Part shown: positions 1 through 7,775 of the stretch, piece by piece
Position numbering within the stretch: the stretch's first letter is position 1
How the letters are laid out: every line of letters starts with the position of its first letter
NCBI GenBank assembly: GCA_003118195.1
Contig: BEXV01000065.1
Span: 205,545 to 219,497 of the forward strand
Length of the DNA: 13,953 bases
Direction: 5' to 3'
DNA from: Hemicentrotus pulcherrimus
Taxonomy: Eukaryota; Echinodermata; Echinoidea; Camarodonta; Strongylocentrotidae
The notes under the pieces: generated by a model
What the model was told of the DNA's origin: nothing
What the model saw: the letters and a program-made list of their open reading frames with translations, nothing else
Databases searched by the model: none
Program-made: the position numbers and the translations under genes

Positions 1-13
1 GGGGGGGGGGGGG
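1..13. repeat. Poly-G homopolymer at window edge
   Basis: Thirteen consecutive G residues open the window. The run may be a genuine homopolymer or a contig or read edge artefact. The following bases are ordinary AT-rich DNA. Confidence 0.9.
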
Positions 14-950
14 TGCTTGAAATTGTGCTTTGTTTTTGTAAGGGGTCTACAGATCAGACTAAATTAGCATTACCATGCTTGAAAAAACATCAGTTTAGTT
101 AACCCAAAGTGTAAGCTATGTACGTGTAGAATGTAACGCAGGTCTATACGTGTAGGCATTCATACTGAGGTAAATCATGTACATGTATGAAACTCATGCC
201 ACTAGAAAACCCATCTTTTAGCACATCCATCTTTTAACAAAAGGGGATAAGTATTTTGACTAAAGCAAAACCTTATAAAGAAATAGATTTAGAGAGGTCA
301 GTTTAACCATGTGTTTAGTGTCCCCTTTTGATGAGATCATATCGCGATAAGCCCTGTCCAATTGTATTACAAGGCTATAGTATAGGCTCTGGTTCTTTGA
401 TAAATTCCATTGAAAAATTATGCTCTAATTCAGTTTCAGTATATGTACACGATTTCTGTTAGTTGTCAAAACATACCTCTGTTTCGCTACTCCGTAATCC
501 ATTGTACAATATGCAGAGGAGAAAAAAAGAACAAAATTATTGTTAAGCTACACTGTAAAGTTTTTTTCAGAAAATTATACTATAAATTTTGCTAGTGACA
601 CTGGGGCGAATGCTGTAATGATTAGAAATATAAATATTAGGGGACTATAGTACTGGATCATGATCTACTGTCCAAGTGAATTACATCCATGTATGTTTGT
701 TATTTTCTAATATGAATTAAGGTAATTAATTTTAGTAATTGTCTTTTTTTTAAACACCAGTAAGCAATTTAATGGAGTACTTATACAATCATGTTTGCCC
801 CCAAAATTAGGAATGGAACCATTGTTCGGATGAACTCGACTTCTATCGGTACATGCACCAATGCACTCTGTCATGTAATTGTGTAATAGCCCTTGTTGAC
901 TTAATTCTCTTTGTTATGTTAGTCCTGTATTTACATGTATCTAAACTATA
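14..950. other. AT-rich non-coding stretch
   Basis: No convincing gene is visible on either strand. The longest open frame (about 410-595, plus) has random composition and no recognisable domain. Small local features are the repeated 9-mer tacgtgtag (about 120-128 and 147-155), the 10-bp palindromes tatcgcgata (340-349) and gatcatgatc (656-665), and a tacatgta-like palindrome near 178-187. Sequence of this kind is typical of intergenic or intronic DNA in marine invertebrates. Confidence 0.7.
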
Positions 951-951
951 T

Positions 952-1003
952 TTATCTCTCTCTCCTCCTTTTCTCCCCCTTTCTCTCTCTAACTCTCCTT
1001 CTC
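952..1003 (+). repeat. CT-rich tract left of the MITE
   Basis: This is a pyrimidine tract of imperfect CT repeats with embedded CTCC and a CCCCCTTT interruption. The block tctccccctttctctctct (972-990) recurs exactly at 1428-1446 in the CT tract on the other side of the inverted-repeat element. The two tracts therefore look related rather than independently random. Confidence 0.8.
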
Positions 1004-1010
1004 TAGGCCT

Positions 1011-1050
1011 GTCTTAATCAGCTCGAGATTGCCTAATATCCTGCTATTTC
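1011..1050 (+). repeat. Left terminal inverted repeat of the MITE
   Basis: This 40-bp arm pairs with 1351-1390, with four mismatches at arm positions 2, 6, 24 and 29. A diverged version of its core recurs inside the element at 1091-1110 (atcagcccgaagttgcaatt), and its central motif recurs at 1215-1227 (caccagcccgaag). This suggests the interior was partly built from terminus-like units. Confidence 0.8.
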
Positions 1051-1062
1051 ACCTATCCCGAT

Positions 1063-1086
1063 CGCAAATTATCCAGGTAATTTGCG
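1063..1086. repeat. Perfect 9-bp hairpin inside the MITE
   Basis: The arms cgcaaatta (1063-1071) and taatttgcg (1078-1086) are perfect reverse complements around a 6-nt spacer. The hairpin lies just inside the left terminal repeat and adds to the foldback character of the element. Confidence 0.75.
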
Positions 1087-1142
1087 TTTCATCAGCCCGA
1101 AGTTGCAATTAGTGGGATGTTTGGTCAAGATAATCATCCGAA

Positions 1143-1198
1143 GATATCTTGAGCTAGTTTGCACAATATCTTGGGATAGTTTGCAAAATATCCTGCTG
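1143..1198 (+). repeat. 22-bp imperfect tandem repeat inside the MITE core
   Basis: The units at 1155-1176 and 1177-1198 share tagtttgca(c/a)aatatc and lie head to tail with a 22-bp period. A partial earlier unit (gatatcttgagc) begins near 1143, giving about 2.5 copies. Short internal tandem arrays are known in several non-autonomous element families of marine invertebrates; membership in any of those is not shown here. Confidence 0.65.
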
Positions 1199-1350
1199 TT
1201 TGTCCGACTGTTTTCACCAGCCCGAAGACTCGCACTAGCGCGAACGCTGAGTAAAATATCTAATTTCCCGAGCTTGAATTTCAAGTTTCGAAGTTGAGTC
1301 TCGAGCTGATGAAGACGCACTTTGTAACTTCAGGATTATTTCCCAAATCA

Positions 1351-1390
1351 GAAATAGCAGGCTATTTGGCAATCTCGAGCTGATGAAGTC
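1351..1390 (-). repeat. Right terminal inverted repeat of the MITE
   Basis: This is the reverse-complement partner of 1011-1050. Its outer 16-mer tctcgagctgatgaag (1373-1388) is repeated exactly and in the same orientation at 1299-1314, 74 bp further in. The right end therefore carries two nested copies of the terminal motif. Confidence 0.8.
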
Positions 1391-1404
1391 TTACCTTATG
1401 TTAA

Positions 1405-1480
1405 TCTCTCTCTCTCTCCTCTTTGTCTCTCCCCCTTTCTCTCTCTCCATTTATCTCTCTCTCTCTCTCTCTCTATCTTT

Positions 1481-1559
<79 letters not shown>

Positions 1560-1566
1560 TTTCTCT
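1405..1566 (+). repeat. Long imperfect CT microsatellite
   Basis: About 160 bp of CT dinucleotides are interrupted by TCTAT, TTCT, CCCCC and GTCT. The tract starts 15-18 bp beyond the right end of the MITE. Open frames through it encode only S/L-rich or E/R-rich low-complexity sequence and are not genes. Confidence 0.95.
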
Positions 1567-1879
1567 TGCTTCCTTGGTAAATCCTTTCACTCTGTACCCT
1601 CCCCCTTCTCTCTGTACCCCATGTATTCTGCCTCATGTAGAAAATTAATGAGAATAAAATGAAACTTTGAAGATGGCTTTGTCCTGAGGAGTAGGCTCCT
1701 TCATGGTTCTGCATGGTGCATGCAGTTGATTTACATTTTGAATGAGCCACATCAGACAGCACTAATGTCTTTCTCTTTTGTTGGAAGTTGTCCAAGTCTG
1801 CTGGCACTAAGACCTGGGCATTCTTTATGTCCCAATGCTCTTGCTGGTAACAACAATAAAATGACAAGAACACATGCAT
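1556..1879 (-). CDS. Unrecognised minus-strand open frame, doubtful
   Basis: An ATG on the minus strand (1877-1879) opens 107 codons ending at a TAG inside the CT microsatellite. The middle part has mixed, protein-like composition, for example VLVPADLDNFQQKRK, with several cysteines and histidines. The C-terminus is basic and simply reads into the start of the CT tract. I recognise no domain, signal peptide or membrane segment, and no clear splice sites flank it. It may be chance openness or decayed repeat sequence. No function is proposed. Confidence 0.12.
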
Positions 1880-2010
1880 AATTCTAGTGTTATCTTAAAG
1901 AAAAAGAAGCTGCTATGAACAATAGCAGAACAATCAGGTTAAACAGATTGTGGAAAGTCTGAATGAACTGCCATAGGACTTTTAAGAATCTCTACATATA
2001 CATGAAATTA

Positions 2011-2060
2011 CAAGTTGGTGTATCGGTAAAGTCATTGCATTTCAATTTTGGACAAATCTC
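2011..2060 (+). repeat. Decayed tRNA-like (SINE head) sequence
   Basis: The stretch tggtgtatcgg (2016-2026) matches the RNA polymerase III A-box pattern TRGYNNARNGG at all but one position and sits in a D-arm-like context (gttggtgtatcggtaaagtc). About 24 nt later ggacaaatctc (2050-2060) resembles a B-box, GGTTCAAATCTC, with one base lost. The spacing is slightly short and no acceptor stem forms, so this is not a functional tRNA. It could be the worn head of a tRNA-derived SINE, or chance. Confidence 0.3.
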
Positions 2061-2575
2061 TAATATGCTGCAGCACATAAAATGAAAGAAAGATGATTTT
2101 ATTTCCTGAGTAGGGTTTTTTGTATCTACTGGAGAACATAACTACTATCCATAGTATACCTTCAATATAGCCACGAGGGACAAATTTCCTGACACAAGTT
2201 TAAGGGCAATCATTGAGGTTTTAGTATATATCAGATTTTAAGAAAGTTGTCCCCTATTATGTCAGTGTCAAACAACCTATTTGCAAGTGTGAGATTTACA
2301 AATATTTTGTGATCTTGATTTTCAACATTCAAAATTTTCTTCCTATTTTTATACTATCCTTTTCAACTTTCACCCACTTCTCTGTATCATGCGCTTTCAC
2401 ACGATTCCACTCATCGCAAATGTTGCACTTCCCTTTTTTATTGAGGGAAAGAAGTAGGAAGCGGGGGAATTGTGACTGGTGAGAAAAAGAAAGAGAAGAA
2501 ATGTATATTGTTTTTTTGAGTGATTACATTTGTTGTGTCTTGCTGAAAGATCACCTGATAGCTAGGCTAAGCCAG

Positions 2576-2594
2576 TCTCTCTCTCTCTCTCCAG
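2576..2594 (+). repeat. Short CT microsatellite
   Basis: Eight CT dinucleotides end in ccag. The tract resembles a splice acceptor, but no open frame of useful length with coding character follows it. Confidence 0.8.
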
Positions 2595-3690
2595 GGGCTA
2601 CTATGCTATCCTTCGTTCCATTTATGAAAAAGGATTTTCATCAAATTGAAGCAGATTGTCCTAAGCTTTCAAATTGAAATCAAACAAAACATTTCACACT
2701 AAAATTGTTCAAAACCACTGTGACCCAGATCGTCTTAATGGCAATTTGGATTTGACATCATTGTATTCCTTTTAAGTAACAAAACAAAACAAAAAACAAG
2801 TTTTTAACATTTTTCCCATTATCTTGATAAAAGCTGAAGTTCCTGAGGTCAGAAGAGAAAGGAAGACACTCGTATAGCATAAAAAAAAATATAAATAATG
2901 TTTTCAAAATCAAAGGTTTGAACCGAAAGGATGAAAGATAAATTCAACAATTCAGACTTGGTAAATGTAACCTGAATTACTATAAATATCAAAATAGAAA
3001 ACACAATTGATCACCTTTTATTATCATGCCAAAAATACAAAAAGACAAAGAAGGAGAATGTACAGAGCACTCAAGACCAATATCTAAATCTATGTCATTT
3101 ACATTTTTTTAAAAGGCAGTGGAAGGTACAATGAACTGTAATGCTCAGCTATAAAATAGAGTATTAATTACGTTTCACTGTAATATTTATATCATAGTTA
3201 CTGTTAAGGACGTGACAGTGGTACTATCCTCGGCATATATTGCTGGTTTCATTATATGAAGAGAGGTTCTGAACTAAGGTCTTAATATAACAAACTGAAT
3301 GTAACTGGTATTCAACCACTTCATCCTTTCCTTTCTAATTTATTCTTTAAAATAACAAACAACATGTACATAACAATACAGAAAATAACTACTAAAAATT
3401 TACTGACATTATTAATTTCATGAACACACCGCCACAGGCTATCAGCGATCCACCAGAGCAAAAATACGAAGAGAGGACAAGAAACTACCCCCTCTCACAT
3501 TGCCTGGCAAAATCCTCCAAAGACAATTGAAAATGTCATAAAAACAACAAGAACCTCACTATTACAAAATATTAATTTTAATATTACAGGATAAAGATTC
3601 TTGTATGTCAATACATTATATACTCTCATAATTTCGACCCAACTGAGCATAATGTTTTTTGTTTGAGCATGACTTTCCAAGAAGGTATGA

Positions 3691-3707
3691 CCCCCCTCCC
3701 CCTCCCC
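3691..3707 (-). repeat. C-rich tract, G-rich on the minus strand
   Basis: C runs of 6, 5 and 4 are separated by single T residues. The minus strand therefore has three long G runs, which could support a G-quadruplex-like or triplex structure. It stands out sharply from the surrounding AT-rich DNA. Confidence 0.7.
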
Positions 3708-3757
3708 AAACAAAACAAAAAAATAAAAATGAATGAATAAATAAATGAAATAAACAA
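3708..3757 (+). repeat. A-rich AAAT/AATG degenerate microsatellite
   Basis: An A-rich run with caaaa units passes into degenerate aaat/gaat tetranucleotides (aatgaatgaataaataaatg). This is simple repeat sequence with no coding content. Confidence 0.75.
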
Positions 3758-4278
3758 ATTAATGACTAAAAGAAAAGTTAATATTTTTGACCTCTTTATA
3801 TTTATATAGGATTTGATTTTATAAGTTTCTTGCTCTAAAGTTATCATTTTTACCACATTGTTTTGTAGACATTAAGGAATTGATTAAGAGAAATCTCCAG
3901 ATTGGATCCCCTCACCTCCACATTCCCTGTAAGAAGATATGTAGTAAAGGTCAAGATTATCTGCCCAAATGATATACTTAAGCACTCAGGAATGTTTTTG
4001 GAGTATCCCATCATCCTCATTTGGTTTTTACCCTGATGAATTCACCCTTTTCTCATTGCTGATAATTTATTATAGCCTGCTCAATTTCTGAACTGCATTT
4101 CAATCATTCATCCAAACAGTTTCTTTACTTTTCATTATACCTGCAAGATCCTGTACTAGTACATTCTATTTAGAGACTAAATGTAGAATCTGATTTGTGT
4201 TTATATTTGTAATTGAGGAATATATTTTCTGCTTGTACCTGTGTCTGTCCGTAATAATTCACTCGGTCTGTCTGTATG

Positions 4279-4531
4279 TCTCTCTCTCTATCCTATATGT
4301 ACCGGTACCCCATCCCCTTGTGAGAGCAAGAAGAAATGGATTAACTAAAAAGATAGTACACTCTATCCCCAGCAACTCTCCTTTTCCATTCCAGCCGGCC
4401 AGCTACAGCCCAAGCTGAGCTAGCGAAGAGAGAACGAGGAGCGCAGACTGCTACACCTTAACCTACTGCGTGACCTTGTACTACATGAGGGGAGCATCAA
4501 AAGTAGTTCACCTTGTTTCCCCATTAGGCAA
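4279..4531 (+). promoter_or_regulatory. Putative 5' UTR / promoter-proximal region
   Basis: Composition shifts from AT-rich to more GC- and CpG-rich just before the signal-peptide ATG at 4532. The region includes a CT tract (about 4279-4289), a 10-bp palindrome gtaccggtac (4299-4308) whose ACCGGT core resembles Grainyhead/CP2-type sites, and a GC block near 4392-4402 (cagccggccag). I see no TATA box at a convincing position, so a TATA-less promoter is the likelier model. The transcription start cannot be placed from sequence alone. An upstream ATG lies at 4485. Confidence 0.35.
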
Positions 4532-4687
4532 ATGGACTGCGCTGGGCTGGCTTTGTTTTGCGTTTTGCTCGCTACGTGGGTTGCCGAAGCTGCTGTGCCA
4601 CAGTCGATCGAACAGCAGCGGCAGAGTAAAATCATATTACCTCGCGCTCTCTCTCTCCCTTATGCTGCTGCCCATATCTCTCTCTAG
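4532..4687 (+). CDS. Candidate first coding exon with secretory signal peptide
   Basis: The ATG at 4532 is the first in-frame ATG after an in-frame TAG at 4421, and it has G at +4. The encoded N-terminus MDCAGLALFCVLLATWVAEA has a short n-region, a hydrophobic core of about 12 residues and a small-residue A-E-A cleavage site, so it looks like a classical signal peptide cut before AVPQ. The frame then reads SIEQQRQ and stays open to TAG at 4685-4687. If the GT at 4626 is a splice donor, the exon codes 31 residues and ends in phase 1, as is common where a signal-peptide exon precedes extracellular domains. The donor is weak (AGA|GTAAAA, lacking G at -1 and +5). The alternative is a complete 51-residue secreted peptide. 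I cannot name the gene, and no downstream exon is recognisable in the window. Confidence 0.45.
   Translation: MDCAGLALFCVLLATWVAEAAVPQSIEQQRQSKIILPRALSLPYAAAHISL
4620..4632 (+). other. Possible splice donor (GT at 4626-4627)
   Basis: The context AGA|GTAAAA fits the +3 and +4 consensus but not -1 or +5. It is the best-placed GT within the open frame after the signal peptide. The other candidates, near 4576 and 4687, either interrupt the hydrophobic core or fall at the stop codon. Confidence 0.3.
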
Positions 4688-4697
4688 TGCTCTCTCA
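4649..4697 (+). repeat. Short CT-rich tracts downstream of the candidate exon
   Basis: CT runs at about 4649-4660 and 4676-4686 fall within the same GC-richer patch. They make the C-terminal part of the 4532 frame (the L/S-rich residues) low complexity. This supports the coding part ending near 4625. Confidence 0.6.
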
Positions 4698-4759
4698 ATC
4701 ATGCTGGCTTGCTAAGCCTGGCTGGAAATCCGTGCAGTTTCAGATGTGGACATTACACT

Positions 4760-6745
4760 TGTCTCTCGCCATCCAAACCAAGGAGTACTTTTGCTTTGTG
4801 GATTGTGTCTAGTTGCGTTGACCTGTGTTGACGAGTAATGGTAGCAGAGATATTTTGTTTGTTGAGAAATAGCAAGCAGAAGTAGGCAAGATTAATCGAC
4901 GCTCAATCACACTATAAGTGAACTTTTGGTGCATGATTATTGGAGGTGGAAATAGCCTACGATCCTTTTGTTATTGGCCGTGAACTTTTTGTGTGTATCA
5001 GATGTGTTTGTATTTTGTGTTGGTCTGGACCATTGCCTATTTCCACTGTGTATAGGGTAAGTTTGTACAATTTGGTATCCATTATTTAGAGGAGAAAAAC
5101 AGAGTATGTCCCATTTGCCCATTGCCATCATTTCACCCCAAGTCGGTGATGCTACCCTCGGTTGTTATTGCTTATAATCTGCACTTACAAGGGTTATTTC
5201 TTCATTAAAACTGAAGATGTAAACAAAGCTTAAACATTTAAGTTCAGCCTCCATCATGCCTTCTGTTTTTACTGGTTATTGGATATTACAACATTAGAAA
5301 AGTACTTGAATGATTTAAAGATTTGTTATAAATTTGACATTGCTGATTTCGTTTTCCTTTCCCAAACTTGTTTTCAAGATGATACAGATGTGATTTGTAT
5401 TTGTAATATGGTAAGAGATATATGTATGAAGGGAATTTTTGTCCCTCTTGTGTTTTGATACTCCCTGTTTGTCCTTTTATGAGGAAAATGGATCTTTGCT
5501 TTTATATCAAATAAGTCTATAAACTTTGGGGAAAAAATGCATCTCAGCTTTTGCTCTATAGTTTTTCTTTCACCTAAAATTAGAGTTGTTGAAAAAACCT
5601 CAGAGAAGAGGCATACAATTTTTAAATATTATTCTCTGCAAGTGTATTTTATCTGTCACCTGTTTTATTGCGTTAGAGGATGAGTTGCTTGAAATATTTT
5701 AAAACAATCTACATTACCCATTTAGGTTTCATTAGCAATGTTTATGTCACTTGGGTTTTAAAAAAAAAATCCTTTTATTTTGTGTTTTTAATAATTAGAG
5801 TTAAAACAATGCTTGTCGAAGGTACTGGACAAGGATATTTTTTCTTCCCAATTACAGACAGGATATTTTTCAGCATATTCTCAAGTAAGACACAAAAGTT
5901 ATTCCCCTTTTTGACAAAATAATCTGCAAGTTTCATAGTTTAAAAAGAAGATGGAAGGAGGAATATGGAATAATATTAAGGTGAAAAAAATATGTCTCTC
6001 ATTATATTTGTGATAGTAGTACCTATTTATGTTTATTGTAAAGAGAGTCATACACAATAGTGAAATAAGTACTAATTATAAAAGAATAGAGAAAGTTCTT
6101 TTGTTTGCAAAAATTATTATGGTCAACAATAGTTTAGGAATAGGAATAAGAAAATAATGGGTAATTAGGAAAAAAAATATTTTTAGCTGGAAGAGGGTCC
6201 AACATAAAAATGTAAAATTTGTCAGTTTGGCTGCAGTAGACAGAGTTATATATTCCAAGGTAAATATTGCAGAGAAAGTGATGATATTTTTTTAATGATC
6301 TCTATTTTCTAGACCTAAATATAACACACATGTAACTCTGTATTCTTATTACTGATTTTGGGGTAAAGATCTATGACAAATCGATTATGATACTGAAATG
6401 ATTGTAGAATGATTATTGTGGAAATCTACTGTACAGAGAGAATATTAGCATTATGTTTTGTACTTTGTGTACATGAAATGCTCTATTTTGACCAATGCAA
6501 TATCAGCTTTCCTCTCTGTGCTTGAACTTCTTGGACATTAAACAAATCAATGCACTTTACTTTTTTTTTTTAAAGTCTTTAAGCATGGCTGTCCATTCCT
6601 TGATGCTGAAAAGATAATGGAAATATCCCAAGAGATGTCCTTTTCCCTTCTGCCCTTTCACCATCTCTGTAATGACATCTCTTCGTCCATTTAGTGGTTT
6701 TTCTTCATCTGCCCCCTTTTCTTTTGCTATGCGGTTCCAACCATT
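4760..6745. other. Non-coding region, putative start of a long first intron
   Basis: This is AT-rich sequence with many T and A runs and no open frame of coding character on either strand. The frames near 4937-5131 (minus), 5680-5922 (plus) and 6076-6258 (minus) have F/K/I/Y-rich compositions that follow from AT content. No splice-flanked exon compatible with phase 1 was found. Confidence 0.55.
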
Positions 6746-6747
6746 CT

Positions 6748-6772
6748 AGAGAAAGAGAGAGAGAGAGAGAGA
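6748..6772 (+). repeat. GA microsatellite
   Basis: A run of about ten GA dinucleotides with one interruption. It is purine-rich on the plus strand, opposite in orientation to the CT tracts elsewhere in the window, including the one at 6922-6942. Confidence 0.9.
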
Positions 6773-6921
6773 TAGCATATTACGATTAAAGCAAGCCTCA
6801 CTTCTTGCATTGTGGTTGTTGCCTGAGTTGACCCACATTAAATTGATTACAATCTTCGATCGTGGGCACCAAAATTATGTCTGGCAAGTCGAGAGAGGGA
6901 GGAAGAGAAATGGTGAACTTG

Positions 6922-6942
6922 CTCTCTCTCTCTCTCCTCCTC
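6922..6942 (+). repeat. CT microsatellite
   Basis: CT repeats pass into CCTCCTC. A GA-rich run lies just upstream (about 6891-6908) and the GA array at 6748-6772, so local foldback between complementary simple repeats is possible. The open frames around it on both strands are composition artefacts. Confidence 0.85.
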
Positions 6943-7143
6943 AAAGACGTTTGTTTTTTTCTCTTTTCCATCTGTCCTTTTCTCTTTCATACTGCGGAAA
7001 TAGATATATATATGTTTTGTCCCCTCACACTCACATTCTCTTTCATTGCTGTATTGTGTGCAGTCACTGTGTAGCAATTTTTTGAGCAGGAACGATTCCC
7101 TTTTGTCAGTGACTTTGAGGTTATGTATTTTATTCTTCACTGC

Positions 7144-7161
7144 CTCCTCCTCCTCCTCCTT
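7144..7161 (+). repeat. CCT trinucleotide microsatellite
   Basis: About six tandem CCT units. There is no coding context around it. Confidence 0.85.
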
Positions 7162-7705
7162 CCATATGCCAAGTGCACTGTACTCTACATGTAGGGATTT
7201 GATTGAATGATTGATTTGAGCGATGCAAATTGTTGTAGTATGCTATTTTCCAAAATAGGCTGCCAGGGAAATCATGAATAAGATGTGATACATCAAGGAT
7301 GTGTCTTGAAGGATTCTAAAGTTTTATGGTAATGTTCTTTTATCCAAGGGATCACTTGGTCTAATGATGACATTTGTAGTTTCGTTCATGCACCTTACTT
7401 TGAATTCATACCTTACACATCTTTCCCTGATGCAGTTCCCATTAAAGAAAATATATTTTGGTGTATATAGTCCTAATTCAACACTCTTTATGCTATCACT
7501 TAACCAGAGGCTGAATAAGGTAGTGCATGATACAGGCCTTACGTTTGGTAGGAAGTAATATCTGTAAAATATTGTGAAGCTTGGATGATGTCTCAAATTC
7601 AATGATTGACAGATCAACGTATCCCACTTACTGACACACATTTCCCTTGAACACAACCCATTGCAAGTAACGGTGCATTTGATTTGTCATCGTTGCAGAG
7701 GGCTT
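7162..7705. other. Non-coding stretch with overlapping chance frames
   Basis: Open frames occur on both strands between about 7324 and 7656. The longest (minus, 110 codons) needs a non-ATG start (TTG) and shows no motif, signal peptide or splice-site support. A 7-bp hairpin (ctatttt / aaaatag, 7243-7258) is present. I see nothing supporting a gene. Confidence 0.5.
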
Positions 7706-7710
7706 TAAAT

Positions 7711-7775
7711 GTATGAAATGGTGTTGGGACAAATTACCTCAAAATATGAACTCTGAGTTCAAATTCTAGTAGGAA
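7711..7775 (+). repeat. Decayed tRNA-derived SINE-like sequence
   Basis: The 17-mer ctgagttcaaattctag (7753-7769) differs from the classical tRNA T-arm/B-box sequence ctgggttcaaatcccag by three transitions only. About 34 nt upstream, tggtgttggga (7719-7729) resembles a polymerase III A-box with two departures. Order and spacing match a tRNA-type internal promoter, but the stems no longer pair well. The parsimonious reading is an old tRNA-derived SINE head or tRNA pseudogene. Confidence 0.4.

Larger units (their letters stand above)
1011..1393. mobile_element. MITE-like non-autonomous element with 40-bp terminal inverted repeats
   Basis: The left end (1011-1050) and the reverse complement of the right end (1351-1390) match at 36 of 40 positions, sharing the cores atcagctcgagattgcc and cctgctatttc. 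The element is about 375 bp and more GC- and CpG-rich than its surroundings. It has no transposase-like frame; the short open frames inside it on both strands look like by-products of composition. Its size, long inverted termini and lack of coding capacity fit a miniature inverted-repeat transposable element, mobilised in trans if at all. The hexamer gtctta occurs at 1011-1016 and 1388-1393 and could be a target-site duplication, which would place the element at 1017-1387. This is uncertain because the hexamer overlaps the inverted-repeat match. I cannot assign a superfamily. A foldback element or the remnant of a larger DNA transposon are alternatives. Confidence 0.75.
1880..4260. other. Non-coding AT-rich region
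   Basis: I see no convincing exon on either strand. The region contains a decayed tRNA-like stretch (2011-2060), a short CT tract ending in ccag (2576-2594), A-rich runs near 2780-2800 and 2881-2890, and a C-rich tract (3691-3707) followed by an AAAT/AATG-like array. The open frames near 3495-3856 on the minus strand only reflect AT-rich composition plus the C-rich tract. If the gene starting near 4.4 kb is real, this is upstream intergenic DNA. Confidence 0.6.
4485..4715 (+). other. Upstream ATG / overlapping alternative frame
   Basis: An ATG at 4485 opens 76 codons ending at TAA 4713-4715, overlapping the signal-peptide frame in a different frame. Its start context is poor (T at -3, A at +4), so ribosomes could scan past it. 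It could act as an overlapping upstream ORF that dampens translation, or it may not be in the transcript at all. It contains a hydrophobic stretch (ALGWLCFAFC), but this is less signal-peptide-like than the 4532 frame. Confidence 0.2.

Noticed and set aside
1069..1320. Open frames on both strands inside the MITE (1069-1320 minus, 1082-1297 plus)
   Set aside because: They lie within the inverted-repeat element, show no domain, and result from its higher GC content. They are far too short for a transposase.
1383..1662. S/L-rich (plus) and R/E-rich (minus) open frames over the CT array
   Set aside because: They are pure translations of a dinucleotide microsatellite and have no independent evidence of coding.
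2576..2620. CT tract plus ccag as a splice acceptor
   Set aside because: No coding-like frame follows and no upstream exon exists. It is a simple microsatellite.
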